NCBI GenBank assembly: GCA_025200525.1
Contig: CM045762.1
Location: 86,184,717-86,248,716, forward strand
Length of the DNA: 64,000 nucleotides
Origin: Camellia lanceoleosa
Taxonomy: Eukaryota > Streptophyta > Magnoliopsida > Ericales > Theaceae
Direction of reading: 5' to 3'
In this document: positions 11,428 through 20,590 of the stretch, piece by piece
Position numbering within the stretch: position 1 is the stretch's first letter
Layout of the letters: each line of letters opens with the position of its first letter
Notes under the pieces: model-generated
Told to the model about the DNA's origin: nothing
What the model saw: the letters and a program-made list of their open reading frames with translations, nothing else
Database searches by the model: none
Translations under genes and position numbers: made by a program

Positions 11428-11953
11428 GACCATCTCCAACCCTGAATCAAACCTTTCACCAAATTTAAAATTTGGTGAAAAAAACACTGTTTCATGCTCC
11501 AACCCTTTCACCAAATCGATATCAAATCGAAATTTCATCAAACGTTTCACCAAATTTGATACAGGCTCCGCGTTTCACCAAAACACTGTTGATGACCGTT
11601 GGAAAAGATGAACCGGTCGACCAGCCGGTGGACCGGCCGGTTGACCAACCGGTCGACCAGCTAAAGGTTCAAAAAGTTCAAAAAAAAAGTTCAAAACGTT
11701 GAAAAAAAAATATATATATATTTTTGGCTAACCGGTCGACCACCCGGTTGACCAACCGGTCGACCACTAAAAGGTTCAAAAAGTTCAAAAAAAATCAAAA
11801 AAAAAAATTTGGCTTAACCGGTCGACCACCCGGTTGTCCTGGATGAAAATTTGATGAAAATCAAGGGTTGGAGCACTGAGTATCAGATTTGGTGAAAAGT
11901 CATTTTTTCGACTCAGATTTGGTGAAAAAAGAAGTGAAGCGTTGGAGATGCTC
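11428..11953. mobile_element. 526-bp PIF/Harbinger-type MITE
   Basis: The left end is GACCATCTCCAACCCT, and the complement of the right end is GAGCATCTCCAACGCTTC. This is the widespread plant GRSCATCTCCAAC terminus. TAA precedes it (11425-11427) and follows it (11954-11956), the 3-bp target duplication of PIF/Harbinger elements. The site is empty in the direct-repeat copy at 10053-10370. Subterminal TTTGGTGAAA and TTTCACCAAA boxes occur at both ends. Confidence 0.8.
11606..11840. repeat. ACCGGTCGACC minisatellite inside the MITE
   Basis: A roughly 12-bp unit (ACCGGTCGACCA, ACCGGTTGACCA, CCGGTGGACC) is repeated about ten times in two blocks, 11610-11660 and 11730-11835. Each block is followed by an AAAGGTTCAAAAAGTTCAAA tract. 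The units are themselves partly palindromic (ACCGGT, GTCGAC). The in-frame Pro-Val-Asp-Gln translation is a by-product. Confidence 0.85.
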
Positions 11954-12047
11954 TAAAGTAGTTATGTAGTTATGAATATCATTTCAATTTAATTTTTTCA
12001 TGAATAATTTACACAAAATAAGAAAATGAATAGTTCAAATTATTAGT

Positions 12048-12420
12048 GTGAGACCCGTGATAGACCCCATAACCCTGATAATATTCTCCAGTCCAATTGG
12101 ATTTGAGAGAATCCTCTCTTTTATAACTACTAGTGGTGTGTGCTCAATGGATGAATATGTTGTTAAATTTGAAAATTAATTTTTTATTTGAATATGAATT
12201 TAAATTTAATGAGTTTCAAGAGGCATGCCAGTTACATGAGGGCATTTTGGGTGATTTAAGATCCAAATTCCTGAGGCAAATTTGTTGTGCCTTTTTTTAA
12301 TTTTCAAATTAGGAAACACACGAGCACAAAAATTTAGTCCCCAACACCCACTACTACGCTACAATATAGATTAAAAACGGTAGAGAATAAAAAATGAAAA
12401 GAATAAAAAAATTATATGGG
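12048..12420. other. Spacer before the inverted duplication, no gene
   Basis: AT-rich sequence without a recognisable gene or repeat structure. It meets the left arm of the NCL duplication at 12421. Confidence 0.5.
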
Positions 12421-13748
12421 ATGGGCTTGCTAGCTGGGTCTACAGTCATGCTCCTAACTGTAATATGGGGAACTTGTGTTATTGTCGGCAAGTGTGACCT
12501 GCACGATTCAATTGCAATAGATGGAAAAGATTCAAAGAAATTTAGCTTAACTGGTATGTCCATGGACTTTCTTACTCATTTTTTCTTTACCTATGCACGA
12601 AAATCATGTATTGTTTTAAGAAGAACTAGTATTTCTGACTTCGAATTGCTTCTCTCTCTCTCTCTCTTGGAAGCCAAAAAAACATGGGTGATGTTGGCAC
12701 GCCTAAAGGGAAGTTATGGCACATGAATACATAAATTATGATTTTTTTGATATCATCATCATACTTCTTGTTTTCCACTTATCCAAAAAATAATAAATTT
12801 TTGTGCTTCTAGCTGTTTGCTTTTTATTTTGATTTTATTTAGGTGACAGTTTCCAGTTGGATGCCATAATCATAGTACTTTCTATTGTGATAAGAGTATC
12901 ACTGATAATCAAATGCATGTTTAACTTCGTACGCCTCACTGACTTGTTTATTTTCTTGGATTGTTGCCATCCCAGTTAGAAAATATTTTAGAATGTTTGA
13001 CCAATGATTATTGATGGATTACATAATCCGCATAAGTTACTCTCATCTTTGCAGGTTCTGGTGTCACTGCTGAAATCTGGACTAGCTATGCTGCAGGGAT
13101 CATGGCTATATCTGTAATACCATTTCTTGTTGTCCAGATACCACAAATTATGAATTCAACTTCAGGAAGACACTTGGCAGTCTTGATTGCACTTATTATC
13201 TCTGTCTGTATGCTGATTTCATATTGTCTTTATCAGGTAAAATATATTTTCTAACATTGTTTAAAATTTAGAGGATCTAAGTACGTAATTTGGGTAGGGT
13301 GATGGATACATATTTCATACCTTTACCCTTGTCATAACGCGAATCCAACAAGGAGAATTGAAGAGTCACATGTAACGCTGACTTCCATACTTCATCGAAG
13401 AAAATGTAATGTTGGGTAATGGTAATGCCTTGTTTTTTGCCTCCCCCTTGTCTTGGTTGCGAGCAAAACCTCTTGTTAATTAAGTCATCAGAAAGTGTAT
13501 AGATTACATTTGGTGTTTTAATTTCCTGCTTTCCTCTTCTGAAAGAGTGTAAACCTTGTTATCAGAGGCCATATTATCTCACCTGCCACCTGAACTTTAA
13601 TCGCCAAGGTATGGTGAACTCTTATTTGTCGTGTTGAATAGTGGGTCCCATCCCTTCTTGTAGTTAGCTGGTTAAATTTCTTCTCTGTTCATTGAATTGT
13701 TACGGTTTTCCCTATCTGTGCTTAACTTTCCTTCTCTATATATAGGTT
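12421..13748 (+). repeat. Inverted repeat, left arm (1.33 kb)
   Basis: This arm is the near-identical reverse complement of 14118-15457, including exons and introns of the NCL gene fragment. Homology starts at ATGGGCTTGCTAGC and stops at ATATATAGGTTT. Differences are scattered substitutions, a longer GA run in the right arm, and a short rearranged stretch opposite 13050-13080. The 369-bp region between the arms would be the loop of a hairpin. Confidence 0.95.
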
Positions 13749-14117
13749 TTTCAGCCATGGATCCAGAGGAGAAGACTTGCTTATAAGCAAGTAATATCAG
13801 GATTTCTGAAATATCTAAAGATGCGTGCACTGGGAAGGTTCATCAAGGACAATGGCGAGCTTAATACTGAAATTGTAGAAAAGTTGGTTTTCTTTTATAC
13901 TTCCCACTGAAGATTCTGATTGCAGACTCACAAATTTTAGACTTGGACTCGCATATTTTCTAACTCTTAAATGGATTTTTGGTAGGCTATTTCGCACAAT
14001 TGACGGGGATAAGGATGGATTTATTTCAGAACCTGAATTGAAAGCTTTGATCGTAGGGATGCGGCTTGATGAGATTAACTTGATGAGATTAACTTGAATG
14101 AGGATGATGCTGTGAAG
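12421..14117 (+). pseudogene. NCL: NCL-type Na+/Ca2+ exchanger, partial gene copy (plus arm)
   Basis: NCL proteins are plant membrane cation exchangers with EF-hands. Four exons are visible. Exon A ends at 12553 (GLLAGSTVMLLT...VIWGTCVIVGKCDLHDS). Exon B is 13055-13236 (EIWTSYAAGI, VIPFLVVQIPQ, NSTSGRHLAVL, a membrane segment). Exon C runs from 13746 to about 13886 (VFQPWIQRRRLAY...ALGRF). The last exon starts at 13986 and has a canonical EF-hand loop, DGDKDGFISEPE. AG and GT splice borders are intact for A, B and the start of C. A 14-bp tandem duplication (14065-14078 and 14079-14092) shifts the frame after the EF-hand. The N-terminal exchanger half and the C-terminus are missing, so it is a fragment. 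Confidence 0.85.
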
Positions 14118-15192
14118 AAACCTATATATAGAGAAGGAAAGTTAAGCACAAATAGGGAAAACCGTAACAATTCAATGAACATGGAAGAAATTTAACCAGC
14201 TAACTACAAGAAGGGATGGAACCCACTATTCAACACGACAAATAAGAGTTCACCATACCTTGGCGATTAAAGTTCAGGTGGCAGGTGAGATAATATGGCC
14301 TCTGATAACAAGGTTTACACTCTTTCAGAAGAGGAAAGCAGGGAAATTAAAACACCAAATGTAATCTATACACTTTCTGATGACTTAATTAACAAGAGGT
14401 TTTGCTCGCAACCAAGACAAGGGGGAGGCAAAAAACAAGGCATTACCATTACCCAACATTACATTTTCTTGATGAAGTATGGAAGTCAGCGTTACATGTG
14501 ACTCTTCAATTCTCCTTGTTGGATTCGCGTTATGACAACGGTAAAGGTATGAAATATGTATCCATCACCCTACCCAAATTACGTACTTAGATCCTCTAAA
14601 TTTTAAACAATGTTAGAAAATATATTTTACCTGATAAAGACAATATGAAATCAGCATACAGACAGAGATAATAAGTGCAATCAAGACTACCAAGTGTCTT
14701 CCTGAAGTTGAATTCATAATTTGTGGTATCTGGACAACAAGAAATGGTATTACAGATATAGCCATGATCCCTGCAGCATAGCTAGTCCAGATTTCGAAGG
14801 ACACGTAACACGCAAAGATGAGAGTAACTTATGCGGATTATGTAATCCATCAATAATCATTGGTCAAACATTCTAAAATATTTTCTAACTGGGATGGCAA
14901 CAATCCAAGAAAATAAACAAGTCAGTGAGGCGTACGAAGTTAAACATGCATTTGATTATCAGTGATACTCTTATCACAATAGAAAGTACTATGATTATGG
15001 CATCCAACTGGAAACTGTCACCTAAATAAAATCAAAATAAAAAGCAAACAGCTAGAAGCACAAAAATTTATTATTTTTTGGATAAGTGGAAAACAAGAAG
15101 TATGATGATGATATCAAAAAAATCATAGTTTATGTATTCATGTGCCATAACTTCCCGTTAGGCGTGCCAACATCACCCATGTTTTTTTGGCT

Positions 15193-15229
<37 letters not shown>

Positions 15230-15457
15230 CAATTCGAAGTCAGAAATACTAGTTCTTCTTAAAACAATACATGATTTTCGTGCATAGGTAAAGAAAAAAT
15301 GAGTAAGAAAGTCCATGGACATACCAGTTAAGCTAAATTTCTTTGAATCTTTTCCATCTATTGCAATTGAATCGTGCAGGTCACACTTGCCGACAATAAC
15401 ACAAGTTCCCCATATTATAGTTAGGAGCATGACTGTAGACCCAGCTAGCAAGCCCAT
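14118..15457 (-). repeat. Inverted repeat, right arm (1.34 kb)
   Basis: Reverse-complement partner of 12421-13748. The arm ends at the same intron/exon border (AAACCTATATATAG) and, on the outer side, at AAGCCCAT. It contains a (GA)n run at 15197-15227, where the left arm has a shorter CT run. Confidence 0.95.
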
Positions 15458-15470
15458 TCCAACTGAGACT
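14631..15470 (-). pseudogene. NCL: NCL-type exchanger, partial gene copy (minus arm)
   Basis: The minus-strand copy keeps exon A (15470 to 15325, reading VSVGMGLLAGSTVMLL) with a plausible acceptor before it. It therefore reaches slightly further 5' than the plus arm. It also keeps exon B (ending 14631). The exon B acceptor region is altered: where the plus arm has TTTGCAGGTTCTGG, this arm has TTTGCGTGTTACG, which removes the AG and rearranges the next codons. Exon C and the EF-hand exon are absent because the arm stops at the exon C border. It cannot make an exchanger. Confidence 0.8.
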
Positions 15471-16678
15471 CTAGCTAAAGTGGAGTATGAGGATAGCAAA
15501 ATGTGTGCAGTCTTACCCCTATTACCCCTATTTCTAAAGAGATGTTTCCATGAACATGAGAGATCTTAATCACACATTTAGAGAGAGAGAGAGAGAGAAA
15601 TATAAACCAAGGATATGAGAGCCTTCTATGTGCAAGCTAAAAAAAATTATAAAGAAAATAAATAAACTATGCACAAATTCCTTCAAAGAAAGAATTCTAT
15701 AACCAAATAAAACTATAACTTAAAGATTCCAAAGTAATGAACACAGTTAGAATAGTTATGATATAGATCAGGCTGGTAAGCTAGTACCAACTCTGTGTTG
15801 TAGAGATTTAAAGAAACACTGATTATGCAACTTCGAATTCTCTTTCTGATATGGAAATTTATAACAAACTCATGCCTTCAACTTCAGGTCATTTCTTGAT
15901 TTTATGATGTTGAGAGATGCGGACTAGTAATGCAAGTTGAATTCAAATATATAATAATGATATCTAATATATGGAAATGAACAAGAGCCTTCAATTTCAA
16001 TAACAAACCTCAGTGCACACAAGCAAACAAAAGCTAAGGTAACCAGAGTAGAATATGATATATGCACATGAAAACTCACCCTATAATATGATATATTCTC
16101 TTTGGAATCTAATACTAAATAGGGTAACTTTACCTCTTGCTAGCCACATATAGCAGAAATATTCCAAGTAATATGAAAGTAACTTGGCAATATCTTAAAT
16201 GATATGAATAGTAGGCATGGAAGCTCAATAAAATTTTGAAGCTAGGAGGTTGCAAGGCCTGAGACAGAGTAGTGACAAGCAGAGAGGAAGAAAACTTGAA
16301 AGATACGAAAACAATTCTTAAAAATAAAATAAAAAAGTTCTTATGTTGTCTATCCCAACTTACTTCATAACAGAGCACCATTCAACGGATAGAAATTAGA
16401 ACCTAATGACATCACAAACTATATTCAGAATTCAACTTTTTAACAGCACCAGAAGATGCAACACAGAGTTTAGAGGCATGGCCAATTAAGGTTAGACATT
16501 TCCCATGGTCAAAAGTTGGATTTAAAAGTAAACATGGATGGCGCTTCAATTGGTAATCCAAGACTAGCGGGTGTAGGGGCTTTGACTAGAAATAGTGCCG
16601 GTTTTTGGGCGGTGGGATTCATTTAGAAAATTGTGTGGGCTCATGCTTTAACGGCGGGCTATGTGCAGTATGGCAAGG

Positions 16679-16875
16679 TGTAGGAAATTAATGTATAGAT
16701 ATTATTGGTTGATTGATTGATATCCAATGTGTTTACAAGAGCTCTCTTTTATAGAGAGAAATGGGATACAATGGAGCCATAATTAATTGAGCAATAAGAA
16801 CAAAATGGAGCACTAAACTAAATGACTAACTATATGGGGTAGGTGGAGTAGGTGTAGGAATTGTTACATTCAACA
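16679..16875 (-). repeat. 3' LTR of the RAD51-carrying element
   Basis: 197 bp, TGTAGGAAAT...TTCAACA on the plus strand. It is 98% identical to 19973-20169. The polypurine tract (GAGTTTGAGGGGGGC on the minus strand) is directly adjacent at 16876-16890. Confidence 0.95.
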
Positions 16876-16980
16876 GCCCCCCTCAAACTCAAGGGGGTTA
16901 GGAACTAACCAACTTGAGTTTGGAGAGAGTAACAAAACAGGAAAAATAATCTGACAAATAAAAGTAGATAGGAGACACTG

Positions 16981-17365
16981 TATGGTCGTGTCAGACCGTT
17001 GTAGAAGACAGTTTATGGGGTCATGTCGGACCGTTGTAGAATATAGTTTATGGGGTCATATCGGACCGATGTAGAAAACAGTTTATGGGGTCATGTCGGA
17101 CCGTTGTAGAAAACAGTTTACGGGGTCATGTTGGACCGTTATAGAAAACAGTTTACTAGGTCATGTCGGACCGTGGTAGAAAACAGTTTACTGGGTCATG
17201 TCGGACCGTTGTAGAAAACAGTTTATTGGGTCATGTCGGACCGTTGTAGAAGATAGTTTATGGGGTCATATCGGACCGATGTAGAAAACAGTTTATGGGG
17301 TCATGTCGGACCGTGGTAGAAAACAGTTTACAGGGTCATGTCGGACCGTTGTAGAAAACAGTTTA
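16981..17365. repeat. 35-bp minisatellite, 11 units
   Basis: The unit is TGGGGTCATGTCGGACC plus GTTGTAGAAAACAGTTTA, exactly 35 bp, repeated 11 times without a gap. Units 3 and 9 share the variants CATATCGGACCGATG, which suggests duplication of a six-unit block. Confidence 0.95.
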
Positions 17366-17645
17366 CTGGGTCATGTCGGACCGTTGTAGAAGAGAACCGA
17401 AATCAATGTCAGAACAGTTTACCAAGTCTTGTCGGACCCATATAGGAGCAAACCGGAATCAATATCGGAACAGTTTACAGAGTCTTGTCGGACCCATATA
17501 GAAGCTAACCGGAATCAAAGTCGGGACAGTTTACAGAGTCTTGTCGGACCCATATAGAAGCTAACCGGAATCAAAGTCGGGACAGTTTACAGAGTCTTGT
17601 CGGACCCATATAGAAGCTAACCGGAATCAAAGTCGGGACAGTTTA
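17366..17645. repeat. 56-bp higher-order minisatellite, 5 units
   Basis: Each unit is the 35-bp unit enlarged to 56 bp by 21 extra bases (AACCGGAATCAAAGTCGG-type) before CAGTTTA. Units 3 to 5 are almost identical. The first 56-bp unit still begins like the 35-bp family (CTGGGTCATG) and the later ones with AGTCTTGTCGGACCCATAT, so the array records its own stepwise growth. Confidence 0.95.
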
Positions 17646-17660
17646 CCGAGTCTTGTCGGA

Positions 17661-17775
17661 CCCTCAAAAGGCGTGCCCAATCTCATCAAAAGGCGTGCCA
17701 TCAAAAGGCGTGCCATCAAAAGACGTGTCCGACAGCCATCAAAAGTCGAGCCATCAAAAGGCGCGCCAATTTGTC
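17661..17775. repeat. 14-bp GCCATCAAAAGGCG minisatellite
   Basis: About six copies of CATCAAAAGGCGTGC and variants follow straight on from the 56-bp array. They end at the GC-rich block before a TATA-like TATTTATA at 17818-17825. Confidence 0.85.
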
Positions 17776-17817
17776 GTCTGACGTTGAGAGGCGCGTGATA
17801 CGCGTGTCTGCCTTGCC

Positions 17818-17825
17818 TATTTATA
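17818..17825 (+). promoter_or_regulatory. TATA-like box inside the element
   Basis: TATTTATA occurs just after the GC-rich minisatellite and about 110 bp before an ATG at 17934 with a Ser-rich frame. It could drive plus-strand transcription, antisense to the element. Motif evidence only. Confidence 0.3.
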
Positions 17826-17933
17826 CCAAGGCGAGGCTGCCGCTTATGCAGAACAAAACATCTGCTGAAAAAAACCTCTGAAAACCTCTTCATTTTGCTG
17901 AGAGAGATACTCTGTAACACTTCTGCCCAGAAA

Positions 17934-18483
17934 ATGGCTTCTTCTTCCTGTTCCGCTACCCAGAACATAGCCTCTTCTTCCCGGGGTCTGCTCACTCTCT
18001 TTCCGACCTCAATGAGTGCACAAGAGATAACCGGCGGTTGCCTGGAACCGCAACCAATCGCCTGGACCAAGTCCCCCGGTTTCGCCGTTGAACTATCGAT
18101 GGTGGCGGTTGAGCGGATAATGGCCGCTCAATCGATATTGAGGCCAATTATTATACATTAAGGTCATGTGTTGAGACCATGATCGGTCAACAACCTGTCG
18201 CACCGGCCAGAGTAGAACAACCGAGGTGCGCAGTAAAGTTTAATCGCTCGCTTCCAGCGATGTATACGGATGCGGCGAGATATGTGTGCTGAAGGCAGAA
18301 AACAAGGAACTGACGCGGAAGGCCACCGTGATGCTCAGATTTGGAGGTCCGCCATATGTGACAGTTGAGGAGCAACGGGAAGTGAACGTGCTCGGCGGTG
18401 TGGGAAACACGGAGGCAGCACCGACAAGGGACGCCCAAGACAAAGGCAAGAAGAAGAGAACAGCTGAAGAGGCGAAGAAGTGA
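17934..18483 (+). pseudogene. Unidentified frames (possible captured gene 3' part)
   Basis: A frame from 17934 starts MASSSCSATQNIASSS and ends at 18161. A second starts at 18180 (MIGQQPVAPARVEQP, then AMYTDAARYVC) and meets a TGA at about 18289. A third overlapping frame (LKAENKELTRK ... DKGKKKRTAEEAKK) runs to 18483 as though continuing the second after a 1-2-base shift. A poly(T) tract follows at about 18534-18553. I do not recognise the protein. The basic Lys-rich C-terminus resembles a nuclear or nucleic-acid-binding tail, but no function is claimed. Confidence 0.3.
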
Positions 18484-18553
18484 GGCCAGTTGTTTGTGGT
18501 GGTTATGGGATGTGGTTGATGATTGTTTGGTTGTTTTTTTTTTTTTTTTTTTT

Positions 18554-19138
18554 GTGTAAAATTGTGATCGGGGTTGATCCCCGAGATGAATAAAATAAGG
18601 TAAGGTTTGGTGTGCAAATTGATATGGTAGGAATGAGATTTGAAAAAAATAGGTGAATGTTGATAGATTAAACAAAGAGGAAGATATGATGATGGCGGGT
18701 GGCACAAGCTGATCTGATTCACCTCTGCCACCACTCTCGATGCAAACGATGGTTGAAATCATGAACCACGATCTAAATAGCAAGCAATCGCATACCCACT
18801 TCCTCCATTTCCTCTGAGAAAATTTGATTCAGCCAATTGTAGACTAACCCATATAGCAAGATCATGAGAAGAAGCGAACTAACATTCCTCATTGCATAAA
18901 GAACTCCCTGAATCCATTGAACCCATTGAGCTTTGATTCAACAGACTCTCATCAAATCTCAGTGACAGTGGCTCAATTCTTGTCTCCATTAAAGTGGGTG
19001 CGGTGGAGAGAAAAGAGAGAACTTAAATGTGCAGATGAGTACACTTTCAGGTTTGGAGGAAAATATCAAATATCAAATTATCGATTCTTTGCAATTGCAG
19101 ACTTGCCCTACCCTTGCATAAAACTCCACCCTAAATTC
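18554..19138. other. Unassigned interior of the RAD51-carrying element
   Basis: No recognisable gene. A minus-strand TTATTTTATTCATC-like stretch at 18585-18600 and several short open frames are seen. The block may be untranslated sequence of captured transcripts. About 270 bp at 19700-19960 is also unassigned; on the minus strand it reads a Gly/Tyr/Gln-rich frame (GYNAQGQGYAQDGYGGY). Confidence 0.4.
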
Positions 19139-19694
19139 TCACCCAATCATCACTTGTTCTCCTCCAAGAAGCTGTAAGTAGGTACCTCCAGATTGTAGGG
19201 TCTTTGGTCCGTCTGCGGATCCTACCAGAAATGTTATAGTGTGAGCCATGATGTTACTACCAATAGGTTTGATTTGAGGCCCAGCAAAAATGGCAGAACC
19301 ATCCACTTGGGCAACAACTTGATTTGTGATAACAACAGCTACACCAAACTCATCTGCTAATTTCTGAAGACTTCTCAAGAACTTTGCAAGATGCATTTGC
19401 CTGGCTGACAGCTCTCCCCTTCCAGAAAAATCCGTTCTATAAAGAGCAGTAGCACTGTCCACTATCATAAGAGCAAACATGGTTTCCACCATCATTGAAG
19501 CAGCTTCAAGCAAAAGCCTTGATTGATGATCAGTGTTGTATGCTCTAGCATAGGCCACATTCTCCAAAAACATCGTCAACTTGTGCTTCGCTGATTCCTT
19601 TGATTTGCAGAAGGTCTTTCCTTGGAGAGTATGCAACAGATTCAACTGTGCAGAGACCAGCATCTTTAAGCTTCTGGTTTCTTACTTGCTCCAT
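19139..19694 (-). pseudogene. RAD51: Rearranged RAD51 recombinase cDNA fragment
   Basis: RAD51 forms the strand-exchange filament in homologous recombination. On the minus strand, an ATG at 19694 leads into [20 protein letters not shown] and [13 protein letters not shown], the N-terminal helix-hairpin-helix region. It then jumps, in a different frame, to [23 protein letters not shown], the Walker B strand [46 protein letters not shown] and [11 protein letters not shown]. After this the sequence stops matching RAD51 and ends at 19139. Introns are absent throughout, indicating an RNA origin. The Walker A segment between the two blocks is deleted, so no working ATPase can be made. Confidence 0.9.
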
Positions 19695-19960
19695 GGCCGA
19701 TCGATTCGCAAATCTCAAAGAGAGGATCCACCATTGATGAGCAGATGTAAAGAGGGTGAGGGAAAGTAAAGGGTGAGAGAAGTGTACCCACCATAGCCAT
19801 CCTGAGCATAACCTTGCCCCTGTGCATTATAGCCAGAAGCTGGTGGCTAAGGTGGTGAAGAAGAGTGAAGGTATGTGTAGAAAATTCCGACGGGCAGCGA
19901 AGGCAAAGTTACCGGCCGGCTGCCCGCCGGTGAGAAAGAAATACAGGCCTAAATCTTATG

Positions 19961-19972
19961 GCTCTGATACCA
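19961..19972 (-). other. Primer binding site (initiator Met-tRNA)
   Basis: TGGTATCAGAGC on the minus strand lies directly against the LTR end at 19973. This is the standard plant LTR-element primer site for initiator methionine tRNA, and it gives the element's orientation. Confidence 0.95.
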
Positions 19973-20169
19973 TGTAGTAAATTAGTGTATAGATATTATT
20001 GGTTGATTGATTGATATCCAATGTGTTTACAAGAGCTCTCTTTTATAGAGAGAAATGGGATACAACGGAGCCATAATTAATTGAGCAATAAGAACAAAAT
20101 GGAGCACTAAACTAAATGACTAACTATATGGGATAGGTGGAGTAGGTGTAGGAATTGTTACATTCAACA
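19973..20169 (-). repeat. 5' LTR of the RAD51-carrying element
   Basis: 197 bp. It differs from the other LTR at unit positions 6, 13, 94 and 151 only. On the minus strand it begins TGTTGAATGTAACAATTCC. The target duplication CAAGG follows at 20170-20174. Confidence 0.95.
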
Positions 20170-20590
20170 CAAGGTCTACTTTCGGCTTGGCAAAGAGGAT
20201 GTACGGAGATCATCTTGGAGATGGATTGCCAAGATGCAGTGAGTTTGTTGCAAGGTCCAAATTCTATACATCCTAATTTCAATTTGGTGCTACAGATGAG
20301 GGAATTTGTGAAGGAATGGGACTGTAAAATCCAGCATATTTTCCTAGAGAAGCAAAAGAGTGTGCAAATTAGTTAGCACATGAGGCACTACAAGGAGGTA
20401 CTCACCTGCAGACCTTGCTAAGGCTGTCTCAAAGGATGCAGCAAATTCTAGCTTGTGAGATTCTAGATTGGAGATATTTCTGCTAGTTTCTCTTTTTTCT
20501 GTTCTTTTTTTTTCCGGCTTTGGCCACCCCCCCCCCAAAAAAAAAAAACACACACACAAAAAAAAAAAAAAAAGATTTTCCCAGGCCGAA

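Larger units (their letters stand above)
11234..12047 (+). repeat. Direct repeat, copy 2 (interrupted by a MITE)
   Basis: Second copy of the 10053-10370 sequence. It is colinear from 11234 to 11427 and from 11954 to 12047, with the 526-bp MITE filling the gap. The first copy therefore shows the empty site of the MITE. Confidence 0.75.
16679..20169 (-). mobile_element. Non-autonomous LTR retrotransposon carrying a RAD51 fragment
   Basis: The two 197-bp LTRs (16679-16875, 19973-20169) differ at four positions, and CAAGG flanks both outer sides (16674-16678, 20170-20174). The initiator-Met-tRNA PBS abuts the right LTR and a GAGGGGGGC polypurine tract abuts the left, so the element reads on the minus strand. 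The 3.1-kb interior has no gag, protease, reverse transcriptase or integrase. It holds a rearranged RAD51 copy, unidentified ORFs and a large minisatellite. It must have been mobilised in trans. About 2% LTR divergence indicates a fairly recent insertion. Confidence 0.95.
16507..20590 (+). pseudogene. LINE 3' end with RNase H-like domain, split by an LTR element
   Basis: From 16520 the plus strand reads VNMDGAS-GNPR and then AGVGALTRNSAGFWAVG. This is the start of the plant LINE RVT_3 RNase H fold, including the first catalytic Asp. It is cut at 16678 and resumes at 20170 with QGLLSAWQRG, the second acidic motif EMDCQDAVSLL, and IQHIFLEKQ. A stop lies after VGFI and another after SVQIS. A poly(A)-rich tail with a CACACACA run ends near 20578. 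The segment is absent from the duplicated copy at 38925-42842, so it inserted after the duplication as a 5'-truncated LINE. Confidence 0.8.

Noticed and set aside
11472..11702. Open frame with Pro-Val-Asp-Gln repeats
   Set aside because: It is the translation of the ACCGGTCGACC minisatellite inside a MITE, with no homologue expected and no splice or start context.
12394..12726. Continuous 110-codon plus-strand frame over the NCL exon
   Set aside because: It reads through the exon A donor into the intron and through a CT run. Only the part up to 12553 is exon.
15173..15499. Continuous 108-codon minus-strand frame over NCL exon A
   Set aside because: It again reads past the splice donor at 15325 into intron and GA microsatellite. 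Not a separate gene.
16981..17645. Regular 35-bp repeats considered as a CRISPR array
   Set aside because: Units are directly adjacent with no unique spacers, and the context is a plant LTR element.
17627..18070. Minus-strand 147-codon frame
   Set aside because: It overlaps the minisatellites, has a repeated Leu-Met-Ala-Arg tail generated by them, and shows no recognisable domain.
18187..18783. Minus-strand 198-codon frame
   Set aside because: Composition is irregular, it crosses the poly(T)/poly(A) tract, and no family is recognised.
19139..19694. A working RAD51 paralogue
   Set aside because: Walker A is missing, the two conserved blocks are in different frames, and the C-terminus leaves the family after NIMAH.
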